A stretch of DNA of 57,773 nt from an uncultured bacterium (GCA_903925685.1 CAIYGI010000186.1:1-57773); one strand, 5' to 3'. Shown: positions 1 to 8,333, numbered from the stretch's first letter. The notes: generated from the letters alone by a model not told the origin. Translations and numbers: made by a program.

Positions 1-94
1 GGGCAACCCGCATCAGGACGGGTCTGCCAAAAAAAACTACATTTTACCGTTTTTTAGCTTGCGGACGTCCACGAAACGTGTATTCTTATTTTTG

Positions 95-120
95 TTGGAG
101 CATTTAAGCCTGTGCTCCAA
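95..120 (+). promoter_or_regulatory. Inverted repeat upstream of the permease gene
   Basis: TTGGAGCA and TGCTCCAA form a perfect 8-bp stem around a 10-nt loop, ending 34 nt before the permease ATG. A second small dyad (CACG-AAA-CGTG) lies at 70-80. No run of T follows, so it is not a typical terminator; it could be an operator or a leader-RNA hairpin. Function is unproven. Confidence 0.4.
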
Positions 121-154
121 ACCATTTTGCAAAAGGCTCGTACAATAGTTTAAC

Positions 155-1756
155 ATGACAACTACATCGCCCATATCCAATCCATGGCTGGCGGCCTTGA
201 AATCGCGGGAACCCTGGTTTGTAAAGGGCGACTTGGACGGTTTCTTTGGCCTCTTCATCGACAACCTGCTGCAACTGATGTTGATCGGCGTGCTGTGCGG
301 GTTCGTTTGCGGTTTTCCGGCCGGTTTCATCACTTCCGTGATCCTGCCTGGGGCGGCGGTTTCGATCCTGATCGGCAACCTTTTTTATGGTTGGCAGGCC
401 AGGGTGGTGGCGCTGCGGACGGGACGGCGTGAGACCACCGCTCTTCCCTTCGGCATCAACACGCCGAGTCTGGTGGCCTACGTATTCCTGATCATGGGCC
501 CGGTCTACCGCGAGACCGGGAACTGGCATCTGGCCTGGCAGGCCGGCTTGTTCGCCACGTTGATCTCCGGCGTCATGGAAGTCGCGGGCGCCTTCGTGGG
601 CGATTGGATGCGCAAGCATACCCCCCGCGCCGCCCTGCTCTCGGCCCTGGCCGGCATCGCCATCACCTTCATCGCCATGGGCTTCATCCTCCAGATCTTC
701 GCCTCGCCCATGATCGCCGTTCTGCCGATGATGCTGATCCTCGTCTCCTACGCCTCCCGCATCAAATGGCCGCTTTCGCTGCCGGGCGGTTTCCTGGCCG
801 TGATCGTGGGTGTGTCGCTGGCCTGGATTTTCCGTTCCCTCGGCTGGGTTAGCTTCATGACCCCGCAGGACGCCTATGTCTTCGGATTCCATGCCCCGAA
901 GTTCATGCCCGGCGATGCCATGGCCCTGCTGCTTTCGCCGCTGGGCTGGAAATACATGGCCATCATTCTTCCGATGGGCCTTTTCAATGTCATCGGGTCG
1001 CTCCAGAACCTCGAGAGCGCCGAGGCGGCGGGGGACCGTTTCGAGACCAGGCCTTCCCTGCTGACCAACGGCATCGGCACCATCGTGGCCGGCTTTTTCG
1101 GCAGTCCCTTTCCGACCACCATTTACATCGGGCATCCCGGCTGGAAGGCCATGGGCGCGCACGGCGGCTATTCCATACTGAACGGCCTGGTGATCACACT
1201 GCTCTGCCTCTTCGGCGGGTTGACGCTGGTTCTGAAAGTCATACCGATCGAATGCACGCTGGGAATCCTGCTCTGGATCGCCATCATCATCACCGCGCAA
1301 TCGTTCCAAGAAATACCCAAACCGCACGCCCTTGCCGTGGCGCTGGGACTAATCCCGTCGTTTGCCGCCTGGCTGCTGCTTCAGATCGAAACCACCCTGC
1401 GTGTCTCCGGCTCATCGCTTTTTGCGGTCTGGGACAAGTTCGGCCCGGATCTCTACATCAGGGGCGTGGTCTCGCTGAGCCAGGGCTTTATCATGACCTC
1501 CATGGTCCTCTCTGCCGCCGTGGTCTTCATGATCGAACGGAATTTCCTGAAAGCGGCCTGGTGGATGTTTGCCGGCGCGGCCTTGTCCGCGGTGGGACTG
1601 ATCCACGCCTACACCATGACACCGGCGGGCGTGGAAAACAAATTCGGGTGGCTTGCCGCGCCCGATTTCGCCGCCATGTATGCGCTGACCGGACTGATCC
1701 TGATCGGACTGCATTTCTGGCATCTGCCGGCAACGCAATCGCATGAAATCACTTAA
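155..1756 (+). CDS. NCS2-like (xanthine/uracil/AzgA-type) permease
   Basis: A 533-aa inner-membrane protein with about 12 to 14 hydrophobic segments and almost no soluble domain. The region around residues 275-335, with a SLQNLESAEAAGD stretch followed by a glycine-rich SPFPTTIYIGHPGW segment, resembles the conserved half-helix region of nucleobase:cation symporter-2 proteins. In that superfamily the protein imports purines, pyrimidines or ascorbate with protons or sodium. Substrate cannot be read from the sequence. The ATG at 155 follows a short AT-rich leader with an inverted repeat. The next gene starts about 60 nt downstream on the same strand with its own ribosome binding site, so co-transcription is possible but not shown. 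Confidence 0.75.
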   Translation: MTTTSPISNPWLAALKSREPWFVKGDLDGFFGLFIDNLLQLMLIGVLCGFVCGFPAGFITSVILPGAAVSILIGNLFYGWQARVVALRTGRRETTALPFGINTPSLVAYVFLIMGPVYRETGNWHLAWQAGLFATLISGVMEVAGAFVGDWMRKHTPRAALLSALAGIAITFIAMGFILQIFASPMIAVLPMMLILVSYASRIKWPLSLPGGFLAVIVGVSLAWIFRSLGWVSFMTPQDAYVFGFHAPKFMPGDAMALLLSPLGWKYMAIILPMGLFNVIGSLQNLESAEAAGDRFETRPSLLTNGIGTIVAGFFGSPFPTTIYIGHPGWKAMGAHGGYSILNGLVITLLCLFGGLTLVLKVIPIECTLGILLWIAIIITAQSFQEIPKPHALAVALGLIPSFAAWLLLQIETTLRVSGSSLFAVWDKFGPDLYIRGVVSLSQGFIMTSMVLSAAVVFMIERNFLKAAWWMFAGAALSAVGLIHAYTMTPAGVENKFGWLAAPDFAAMYALTGLILIGLHFWHLPATQSHEIT

Positions 1757-1817
1757 AAGCTTGCGTGTAACGGCGGAAGCGCGATAGGCTTGGCGCATCT
1801 AATGGAGGATTCACAGC

Positions 1818-2849
1818 ATGGCGAATAAACGCGGCTTCCAGATCGTTGGCGAAAATATTCATTGCACCAGGGTCTTCAAGGTCGGGGGCGCTTTCGCCCG
1901 CCAATTGGACGACGGACGGGGTGTAATCGTTTATGGCGGCAAGGATTCGACGCGCGAACTGACCGTGCCGCCGCTTTACCGAGACGGTGTCGAATGGGCC
2001 GGGGGCAAGGTTAAACATTGCGCGGTCGCCATCTGGCAGGGGCTGCATGGCGACCTGGCCGGCCGCGCGGCGGGCGAGGACTACCTGCGCTACATGGCCA
2101 AACGCCAGACCGAGGCCGGGGCCGCTTATCTCGACTTGAACGTGGACGAGTTCAGCACCGATGCCGATGAAAAGCACCGCGCGATGACCTGGGTGGCGGG
2201 CGTGATTCAGGCCAGCAGTCCGCTGCCGCTGAGCATCGACTCGTCGCAGGCGACCGTCTTGCGCGCCGGGCTGGCGGCCTGCGATCGCAGCCGCGGAAAA
2301 CCCATGGTCAACTCGGTTTCGCTGGAACGTCCGGGCGCCATCGCTGTCGCCGCCGAATTCGGCGCGGTGGTGATCGCATCGGCGGCCAGCGAGCACGATT
2401 TGCCGCATACGACGGAGGAACGTCTGGCCAACCTGGCGCGGCTGATGACCAAGCTGGAGGCGGCCGGCCTGCGCGGCGGCGCCATTTACGTGGATCCGCT
2501 GGTTTTTCCGGTGGCCACCGATGTGCAGAACCCGGTCTCGTTCCTGAACGCCGTGCGCGCCGTGCGCGCGGCTTACGGCGAGGAAATACACATCACGGGC
2601 GGGCTGAGCAACGTCTCCTTCGGCATGCCCGGCCGCAAAATCGTCAATCAGGTTTTCACCTGGCTGGCGCTGGAAGCCGGCGCCGACAGCGCGATCGTGG
2701 ACCCGACCCAGATCAACGCACGCGTGCTGGCGGCGCTGGACACGCAGAGCGAACCGTTCAAACTGGCCAAAGCCTTGCTGACGGGGGCCGACGAATTCGG
2801 CGCCGAATTCATCTCGGCCCACCGCGACGGGCGTTTGGCGGGGGAATAG
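1818..2849 (+). CDS. Pterin-binding (DHPS-like) methyltetrahydrofolate:corrinoid methyltransferase-like protein
   Basis: A 343-aa TIM-barrel protein of the pterin-binding family. Visible family signatures are the opening GENIHCTR, LDLNVDEFS near residue 100, SIDSS near 140, VNSVSLERPG near 160 and GLSNVSFGMP near 260. The last motif is typical of the folate-binding module of methionine synthase (MetH) and of AcsE-type methyltransferases rather than of true dihydropteroate synthase. It probably binds methyltetrahydrofolate and hands the methyl group to a corrinoid protein, but no corrinoid protein is encoded nearby. The start is supported by ATGGAGGA about 10 nt upstream. It ends 12 nt before the glycosyltransferase gene, suggesting one transcript. 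Confidence 0.75.
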   Translation: MANKRGFQIVGENIHCTRVFKVGGAFARQLDDGRGVIVYGGKDSTRELTVPPLYRDGVEWAGGKVKHCAVAIWQGLHGDLAGRAAGEDYLRYMAKRQTEAGAAYLDLNVDEFSTDADEKHRAMTWVAGVIQASSPLPLSIDSSQATVLRAGLAACDRSRGKPMVNSVSLERPGAIAVAAEFGAVVIASAASEHDLPHTTEERLANLARLMTKLEAAGLRGGAIYVDPLVFPVATDVQNPVSFLNAVRAVRAAYGEEIHITGGLSNVSFGMPGRKIVNQVFTWLALEAGADSAIVDPTQINARVLAALDTQSEPFKLAKALLTGADEFGAEFISAHRDGRLAGE

Positions 2850-2861
2850 CCGGGGTACGGA

Positions 2862-4118
2862 ATGTCCCGCGTTCTGATGCTGGGATGGGAGTTTCCACCG
2901 CAGGTCAGCGGTGGTTTGGGAGTGGCGTGCGCCGAAATATCCCGTGCTTTAATCAAACGCGGTTTGGATATTCTGTTGGTCCTGCCGCGCCCCGCGCGGC
3001 ATCGGCCCGCGGGCTTCGCTTTGGAAATCGTCACGCTGCAGGATGCCGCCGCGCGCGGATTGACGCTGCCGCGCCTGCGCCTGCGGGCCGTGGATTCGCT
3101 GCTGCGGCCCTATCTTTCGCGCGAAAGTTATCTGCGCCTCGACGCCGCCGTAGCCGCCGATGCCCTGCCGCACGGCCTTGCCCTGCCGCCTGACCTCTAT
3201 GGCTTCGATCTCTTTGCCGAGGTGCACCGCTATGCGCGCTTGGTCCTTGCCATCGCACGTACCGAAGCTTTCGATCTGATCCACGCCCACGACTGGATGA
3301 CAATCCCCTCGGCCATGGCCGTGCGCCATCTCTCCCGCCGGCCGCTTGTGCTGCACATTCATTCCTTGGAGTCGGACCGCGCCGGCGCGCAGGCTGATCC
3401 CACCATCGTGGCGCTGGAACGCCGCGGCATGGAGGCCGCCGATCATGTGATCGCCGTCAGCCACCACACCCGCGACCGGATTCTGAGCGAATACGGCATT
3501 GCGCCGGGCAAGGTCGTCGTCGTTCATAACGCTGTGCCCCACCGCAAACGCCGGCCGGTCGCGCCCGCCGCCGCCGGTCGCCGCCGCAAACAACAGGTGC
3601 TCTTTCTTGGACGCCTGACTCATCAAAAAGGGCCGGAATATTTCGTGCAAGCCGCCGCGCGCGTCTTGACGGTCATGCCCAGGGTTACCTTCATCATGGC
3701 CGGAGCGGGGGACATGCTGCCTTCACTGGTCGAAGAGGTTAGCCGGTTGCGCCTGGGGCGCCACTTTCGCTTCACCGGCTTTCTGCGCGGCGCCGAGGTT
3801 GAGGCGCTGTTTGCCGAGGCCGATGTCTACGTCATGCCCTCGGTTTCGGAACCTTTCGGACTGGCCCCGCTGGAAGCCATGGCCCACGACGTGCCGGTGA
3901 TTGTCTCGCGCGAGGCCGGAGTCTGCGAAGTGTTGCGCCATGCGCTGAAGGTGGATTTCTGGGATGTGGACGACATCGCCAACCAGATCCTCGCCGCGCT
4001 GCGTCATCCGGCGCTCGCGCGCGAACTGGCGCGCAACGGCCGCGACGACCTCAAAGCCCTGCGCTGGACGGTGGTTGCGGAGCGAATCATGCGCATCTAC
4101 CGGAACCTGGGTTGCTGA
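2862..4118 (+). CDS. Glycosyltransferase family 4/5 (glycogen-synthase-like)
   Basis: A 418-aa GT-B fold glycosyltransferase. The N-terminal WEFPPQVSGGLGVAC is the glycine-rich acceptor/nucleotide loop seen in starch/glycogen synthase-like and GT4 enzymes. The C-terminal half has LFLGRLTHQKGPEYF near residue 247 and the donor-binding E-x7-E element in SEPFGLAPLEAMA near residue 327. It is expected to transfer a sugar from a nucleotide sugar in the cytoplasm, perhaps in alpha-glucan metabolism. The next gene, a GH57-like protein, starts 2 nt after its stop; such GT/GH57 pairs recur in bacterial alpha-glucan loci. The exact product is not determinable. Confidence 0.85.
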   Translation: MSRVLMLGWEFPPQVSGGLGVACAEISRALIKRGLDILLVLPRPARHRPAGFALEIVTLQDAAARGLTLPRLRLRAVDSLLRPYLSRESYLRLDAAVAADALPHGLALPPDLYGFDLFAEVHRYARLVLAIARTEAFDLIHAHDWMTIPSAMAVRHLSRRPLVLHIHSLESDRAGAQADPTIVALERRGMEAADHVIAVSHHTRDRILSEYGIAPGKVVVVHNAVPHRKRRPVAPAAAGRRRKQQVLFLGRLTHQKGPEYFVQAAARVLTVMPRVTFIMAGAGDMLPSLVEEVSRLRLGRHFRFTGFLRGAEVEALFAEADVYVMPSVSEPFGLAPLEAMAHDVPVIVSREAGVCEVLRHALKVDFWDVDDIANQILAALRHPALARELARNGRDDLKALRWTVVAERIMRIYRNLGC

Positions 4119-4120
4119 CC

Positions 4121-5269
4121 ATGCCGCGACTTGCCCTGGGCTTTCATCTGCATCTGCCCCATCGCCTGCGGCCATTCAGTTACTTCGACATCGGACGGCA
4201 TCTGGACTACCGCGACGACGCGGTTACACGGGCCGTGCTGGCCCAGACGATCGCCGTCCACTGGCGGCCCGTCCTGGAAACGCTCGAAGCCGGCGTCGCC
4301 GATGTTGGCGGATTTCGCTTCTACCTGGCCTTGTCGGGAACGCTGCTTGACCAATTGGCCGCCTGGGCGCCGGAAGAGCTTGACCGCCTGCGCCGGCTTG
4401 CCGACGGCGGGAAGGTGGAATTCGTCGTTACCCCCGCGACGCAATCGTTGGCCGCGCTGCACGCGCCGCCGGCGGAATTTATCGAGCAGACCGACGCGCA
4501 ACGCGCATGCCTGCGCGCGCTTTTCGGTTTCTCATCATCCACCTTTCGCAACACCGGTCTGCTCTACAACGATGCCCTGGCCCGCTGTCTCGACGAAGCC
4601 GGCTTCCGGGCCGTGCTCGCGCCCGGCAACGCGCGCCTGTTCGGTTGGCGCAAGGCCCAGCGGCCTTTTTCCGCCGCGCCTTGTCCAGCACTGCGCGTGT
4701 TGCCATGCGATCTTTCGCTCGCCGCCAGTTTCAACGCTCATCAGTCCGGCGCCGCCAGGTCGCCGCTGGAAAACTTTCTCGAGATTCTTTCCCGTGCGGC
4801 TAGTCAGAGCGACGGGTTCTGTCTCGACCTGCCGCTGGCGGCCTTCGGCGGCCATGGAATTGGCGATCAATCGGGCTTCGATTTCCTGCGCGCCATCATC
4901 GCCGCGGTGCCCGCGCGCACGCCATTCGGATGGGCGCTTCCCTCCGAACTGACCGCTGGCCCTGTCGCCGCCAGCGTGTCGGCGCCGGAGACGATTTCCG
5001 CCGAATCGCCCTCCGGCGATGACTCGCCCTGGATCGGCAACGACATTCAGCGTGATGCCTTCGATTCGCTCTACGCCCTGGAGGCACGGGTGAATGAGAG
5101 CTGCGATCCGGCGCTGAAGAGCACCTGGCGCATGTTGCAGGACGCCTGGTATTTGCGCGCAATGGACCCCTCCACCGCCCAGCCCGGCGCCACCCCCGCC
5201 GGCGACTCGCCCTACGACGCCTATGTCTCTTTCATGAATATTCTGGCCGATTTCGAGAGCCGCATTTAG
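4121..5269 (+). CDS. GH57-family (alpha-amylase/4-alpha-glucanotransferase-like) protein, probably catalytically dead
   Basis: A 382-aa protein aligning by eye along its length with GH57 proteins usually annotated as alpha-amylase; FDIG, FRNT, FDFLRA and SPYDAYVSFMNILADF landmarks are in register. The ATG at 4121 is preferred to the TTG at 4112 because it lies 2 nt after the glycosyltransferase stop. The motif that normally reads FRNTEL(I/L)Y reads FRNTGLLY here, losing the expected nucleophile Glu, and the usual DYETFG segment reads PLAAFG, losing the expected acid/base Asp. Other family motifs are also altered (HLP for HQP). I infer a non-catalytic glucan-binding or regulatory partner of the adjacent glycosyltransferase. 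The family comparison is from memory. Confidence 0.75.
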   Translation: MPRLALGFHLHLPHRLRPFSYFDIGRHLDYRDDAVTRAVLAQTIAVHWRPVLETLEAGVADVGGFRFYLALSGTLLDQLAAWAPEELDRLRRLADGGKVEFVVTPATQSLAALHAPPAEFIEQTDAQRACLRALFGFSSSTFRNTGLLYNDALARCLDEAGFRAVLAPGNARLFGWRKAQRPFSAAPCPALRVLPCDLSLAASFNAHQSGAARSPLENFLEILSRAASQSDGFCLDLPLAAFGGHGIGDQSGFDFLRAIIAAVPARTPFGWALPSELTAGPVAASVSAPETISAESPSGDDSPWIGNDIQRDAFDSLYALEARVNESCDPALKSTWRMLQDAWYLRAMDPSTAQPGATPAGDSPYDAYVSFMNILADFESRI

Positions 5270-5279
5270 GCAGGCATTA

Positions 5280-5843
5280 ATGAGTTGCATTGACTGTATG
5301 CATTCCGTCGGGTCGTTTGTCGCAGCCTGCGGCGCATTCCTGAAGAAGCGCCATTTCGTCATTCTGAGCTGCGCGGCCGTTTTTTTCGCGGTGGCGGTGA
5401 TCGAGCGCCATTCGGGCCGGTCGCTGCTCGGGCCCGACGGATGCTTCGGCTGGTGGGACGGGGATGTCTGGTCCAGCGAGAACTCCCAGCGCGTGGCGGA
5501 CGCCTACTCCTTTTCGCACATTATCCACGGCATGCTGTTTTACGGCTTCCTGTGGCTGGTCGCCCGCCGCCTGCCGTTAAAACACCGCTTTCTGATCGCC
5601 CTGATCATCGAGGCGGGCTGGGAACTGCTCGAGAATTCGCCGCTGATCGTTGAACGTGCTGATGCTTGTGCATCCGGTCCAATCCATCAAGGTCTGGCAG
5701 TCAGTGGGGCATTAGTCCACGGCTGGCGCTCATACCAGATCGCAGGCGTCGGGCGGCATCCAATGCGCGTCCTTGCCTTCCCATTTCACATTGCACCCGA
5801 TCGGATTCGTCACCGGCTCGCTGACCGGCCGGCCCGCCATTAG
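5280..5843 (+). pseudogene. DUF2585 (UPF0314) membrane protein, C-terminally truncated
   Basis: Residues 1 to about 126 match the DUF2585 family: a first hydrophobic helix, the GCFGWWDGDVWSSENSQ segment, the SFSHIIHGMLFYGFLWLVARR helix and WELLENSPLIVER. Family members then continue with a YR.ATI...GDSV-type C-terminal part; here that is replaced after about position 5657 by unrelated residues rich in Gly, His and Arg that run antisense to the thioredoxin-like fragment. The ORF is therefore a 5' gene fragment joined to foreign sequence. The start ATG lies 10 nt after the GH57 stop, so the gene once ended this operon. Confidence 0.7.
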
Positions 5844-6116
5844 TTCATCGAGCGCGCGGTCCAAGTCGTGGGTCTTGCTGGCCGCCGCATCGCGGGGATT
5901 ATCCAAGCCGCGGCCGGTATAGACCAGTTTGCGCGCCTTGTCGAACACGAAAAAATGGGGTGTGCGCAGGGCGCCATAAGCCAGCGCCGTGTCCTGCGCG
6001 AAGTCGCGCGCGTAAATCCAGGGAAAACGCTGCGCCTTCATGCGCTCCACCATATGCGCGAAATCGTCCTCGGGGTGCGTGTGATGACTGTTCGAGTTGA
6101 TGCCGATCTTGTCCGC
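5730..6116 (-). pseudogene. Thioredoxin/peroxiredoxin-like protein, N-terminally truncated
   Basis: The readable frame begins directly after the TAG stop of the upstream dehydrogenase gene with [17 protein letters not shown] and continues through [24 protein letters not shown] and IGCNVKW. These are landmarks of the C-terminal part of AhpC/TSA-type thioredoxin-like proteins. The N-terminal half with the CxxC-like active site is absent and there is no start codon before an internal ATG (6053), so it is probably non-functional. It converges on the truncated DUF2585 gene; together they mark a deletion or rearrangement scar. Confidence 0.7.
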
Positions 6117-6962
6117 CTATAGCAGGTTCCTGCAAAGCGCCGAAAAATCCAGGTCGCCCCAGCCGTTGGCGCGTGCCCGTTCCAGGCAGGCTTCCACCCC
6201 CTTCGTCAGTGGCAGCGTGGCGGCCTTTCCTGCGCCGAGGGCCAGGCGCATGTCTTTCAGCATGTGTTTGACGCTGAACTGCGGACTCCAGTCGCCCTGG
6301 CGCAACTTGTCGCTCTTCAGTTGCACCAATCCGGAGTATCCCACGTTTTTCTCCAGTGCGCCGAAATAGACATCGTCCGCTATGCCCGCCGCCCTGGAAA
6401 AGGTCAGACTCTCGGCCAGCGCTTCCATCTGGATGGCGATCTGCAGGTTCATGGCCAGTTTGAGCGCCGCGGCCTGTTCGATCGTACCGATGCGCAGGCG
6501 CGCCTGACTCAGCAGTGCGAGAACGTCTTCGGCGCGATCGAGATCGGCGGGCTCCCCGCCCAGATAAAAGGCCACTTTTTTGGCCTGCGCGGCCGGTTTC
6601 GAACCCGTGAACGGCGCCTCGACGTAATGCGCGCCTGTTCCGCCGACCAGTCCGGCAAAGCGCTTCGCGGAAGCGGGATCGATGGTGCTGGACTGGATAA
6701 CCAGGTGGCCTGGCCCGAGCTCCGGCAGGATCCCGCCGATGACGGACTCGACGGCGGCCGGATCGGACACCACAATCTGGATGATCCCGGCGCGCCGCGC
6801 GGCTTCGTCCGGTTGGGCTACAAACCTGGGTGCATCCTGACGCGGCGAACGGTTCCAGCTGGCCGCGAGACATTTCGCCGTTTCGTAGTGCGTTGCCCAC
6901 TGGCTACCGATGATACCCAGTCCGAGCACGGCCACATTATCGTTATCTTTCATGGCGACCAC
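6117..6962 (-). CDS. NAD(P)-dependent 3-hydroxyisobutyrate/6-phosphogluconate-type dehydrogenase
   Basis: A 281-aa beta-hydroxyacid dehydrogenase. The Rossmann glycine motif VLGLGIIGSQWA sits near residue 12, the substrate-binding SSTIDPASA near 92, VEAPFTGSKPAA near 113, and the catalytic-lysine helix AAALKLAMN near 165. The family oxidises small 2- or 3-hydroxy acids or reduces succinic semialdehyde/glyoxylate; the actual substrate is not evident. ATG at 6962 and the in-frame ATG at 6953 are both possible starts. Its TAG stop is immediately followed by the headless thioredoxin fragment, so the last few residues could have been altered by the rearrangement, although length is near normal for the family (about 285-300). 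Confidence 0.85.
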   Translation of the reverse strand: MVAMKDNDNVAVLGLGIIGSQWATHYETAKCLAASWNRSPRQDAPRFVAQPDEAARRAGIIQIVVSDPAAVESVIGGILPELGPGHLVIQSSTIDPASAKRFAGLVGGTGAHYVEAPFTGSKPAAQAKKVAFYLGGEPADLDRAEDVLALLSQARLRIGTIEQAAALKLAMNLQIAIQMEALAESLTFSRAAGIADDVYFGALEKNVGYSGLVQLKSDKLRQGDWSPQFSVKHMLKDMRLALGAGKAATLPLTKGVEACLERARANGWGDLDFSALCRNLL

Positions 6963-6974
6963 AATGGAACTGAA

Positions 6975-7346
6975 TCAGGCGGAAGCCAGCGCAGAAATGA
7001 CGGCGTCGTAGGGCGTCACGCTCGCAGGAATCCGGATTGTCACGATGACTACGCTCATGGTCCCATTCCAGTCGCACAGGCTGATCACCGTTGCGCTATC
7101 GGTCTGTGACCCCGGGACACGTTCCCGCACAATGCAACGGATGTTGGAAACCCGAAAAGTGTATGCGGACCCCAAGCCGGTTTCATTGATCGTAAAGAAA
7201 CCTTTGACTGGACACGGCTTCAGGTTGCTTCCTTTCGCCAGGGTGATTTCCGCCGGGATGATAACCGGTTCGGCGGCACATGGCATCTGTCCAATGCAGA
7301 GCACCATCGACACGGCCATCGCACCCATCAACGATCGAGTTTTCAT
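6975..7346 (-). CDS. Small exported hypothetical protein
   Basis: A 123-aa protein with an N-terminal signal peptide (MKTRSLMGAMAVSMVLCIG, then an AxA-like CAAEP cleavage region) and a mature part with three or four cysteines that could form disulfides. I do not recognise the family. ATG at 7346 is chosen because GAGGAG lies about 7 nt upstream; the ORF-track start at 7457 is an over-extension. It ends just upstream of the dehydrogenase gene on the same strand, so the two may be co-transcribed. Confidence 0.6.
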   Translation of the reverse strand: MKTRSLMGAMAVSMVLCIGQMPCAAEPVIIPAEITLAKGSNLKPCPVKGFFTINETGLGSAYTFRVSNIRCIVRERVPGSQTDSATVISLCDWNGTMSVVIVTIRIPASVTPYDAVISALASA

Positions 7347-7474
7347 ATGCATCTCCTCTCGCGGTAAGGCAAGACCTTGAATTGTTTGTGCAGGCGGTTC
7401 TAGCATATCGCCATGCCCCGCCAATTTACGCGTCATCTTGATTCGCGTCAAGAACACAACAGGACGAGGGAAAC

Positions 7475-7499
7475 TACGCCTTCACCGGCGCGGCTACGG
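7475..7499. repeat. 24-bp repeat copy at the 3' end of batE
   Basis: The motif CGCCTTCACCGGCGCGGCTACG overlaps the batE stop codon. A close copy, CGCCGTCACCGGAGCGGCTACG, occurs at 8187-8208 inside the batE N-terminal insert. Both copies are in the same orientation. Confidence 0.5.
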
Positions 7500-8333
7500 A
7501 ATGAAGGACGACAAATTCGAGGGCAGCGGATGGGTTTCGGAGAGTATGGTTGTCAACACGCTGGTGGCGAGGGCGAAACTGGCGGCGAAAGCCAGCAGCA
7601 CCGGCCAGCGCACGCGGGCGCCCTGGACAGCGCGCCCCAGCGTCATGAGCAGCCAGGCGAATGAGAATGATGCCGCCGCGAGCAGTGCGCGCATGTCGCA
7701 GGGCAGCGCATAATGCCAGACGAATACCGAGCGGTCCCATGGCAAATCCGGCCGGCGATTCTTTTGCGCGCCGCTGTATGCCGCCAGCAGATTGCGCCGG
7801 ATGTCGGGGGCCGCGCCTTCGTAACGTTCGGCGCGCTCCAGCGCGCGGCGGGCTTCGTCAAAGCGCCCGGCTTGCAGCAAGGCCGTGCCGAGGTTGTAAA
7901 AAAGCGTGCCATTTTGAATTCCCGCAGCCGCCAGAGTTTCGTAATGCCGCGCCGCGGCGCTGAACTCGGACGGCGTGCGCGCATGCGCCATGGCGGTATT
8001 GGCTTTGTCCCAGAGGAAACGGCGTTCGTCTTCCGGCAGCGCCGCCGCGCGCCCCGGCATGGCAGGCAGCATTAGCAATAGCAGCAGGGACGGCAGGAGA
8101 AGGCGGGTGAGTGGTGAGTGGTGAGTAGGGAGTGGGGAGTGGTGAGTGGTGAGTAGGGAGTGGTGAGGGGGAGGGCGAAGAGCCACGCCGTCACCGGAGC
8201 GGCTACGAGAATTGCGTTGCACTGCGTCCGACGCCTGACCAGTGAGCGATTTACTGAAACCTGAAACCTGAACCCTGAAACCTGAACCCTGAACACCGAA
8301 CACCGAACACCCCTTCCGCCTGATGGTTCTCAT
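7494..8333 (-). CDS. batE: BatE-like TPR membrane protein with a repeat-derived insert in its signal peptide region
   Basis: A 279-aa protein at the end of the bat cluster. The ATG at 8333 overlaps the batD stop (ATGA), which fixes the start; the ORF-track start at 8750 is too early. After MRTIRRKG come about 70 residues encoded by short tandem repeats (including LLTTHHSPLPTHHSPL), then the hydrophobic signal helix LLLPSLLLLLMLPAMPG and an AAA cleavage site. The mature part holds a TPR pair (FYNLGTALLQAGRFDEARRA) and two C-terminal membrane helices. BatE proteins belong to the Bacteroides aerotolerance cluster; biochemical role is unknown. The insert keeps the frame but displaces the signal peptide from its start codon. 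Confidence 0.75.
   Translation of the reverse strand: MRTIRRKGCSVFGVQGSGFRVQVSGFSKSLTGQASDAVQRNSRSRSGDGVALRPPPHHSLLTTHHSPLPTHHSPLTRLLLPSLLLLLMLPAMPGRAAALPEDERRFLWDKANTAMAHARTPSEFSAAARHYETLAAAGIQNGTLFYNLGTALLQAGRFDEARRALERAERYEGAAPDIRRNLLAAYSGAQKNRRPDLPWDRSVFVWHYALPCDMRALLAAASFSFAWLLMTLGRAVQGARVRWPVLLAFAASFALATSVLTTILSETHPLPSNLSSFIP
8107..8172. repeat. Heptanucleotide tandem repeat (GTGAGTG/GGGAGTG) inside batE
   Basis: About nine consecutive 7-bp units of the type G(T/G)GAGT(G/A) on the plus strand. Read on the minus strand in frame they encode a 7-residue-period Ser/Thr/His/Leu/Pro peptide within BatE. Confidence 0.9.
8254..8311. repeat. Heptanucleotide repeats CCTGAAM and CGAACAC near batE start
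   Basis: Tandem CTGAAAC/CTGAACC units run into three GAACACC units just downstream (minus strand) of the batE ATG. They encode the CSVFGVQGSGFRVQVSGF stretch. The same units recur at 14231, 46149 and 55485. Confidence 0.85.

Noticed and set aside
1-154. Purine or xanthine riboswitch upstream of the permease
   Set aside because: There is a small hairpin, but I could not find the conserved core of known purine riboswitch classes.
104-1327. Long minus-strand ORF of 407 aa opposite the permease
   Set aside because: Its translation is dominated by Arg, Gly, His and Gln as expected for an antisense shadow of a GC-rich gene; the plus-strand permease has clear membrane segments.
8107-8172. Possible CRISPR array
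   Set aside because: The units are 7 bp with no spacers, so this is a simple tandem repeat.
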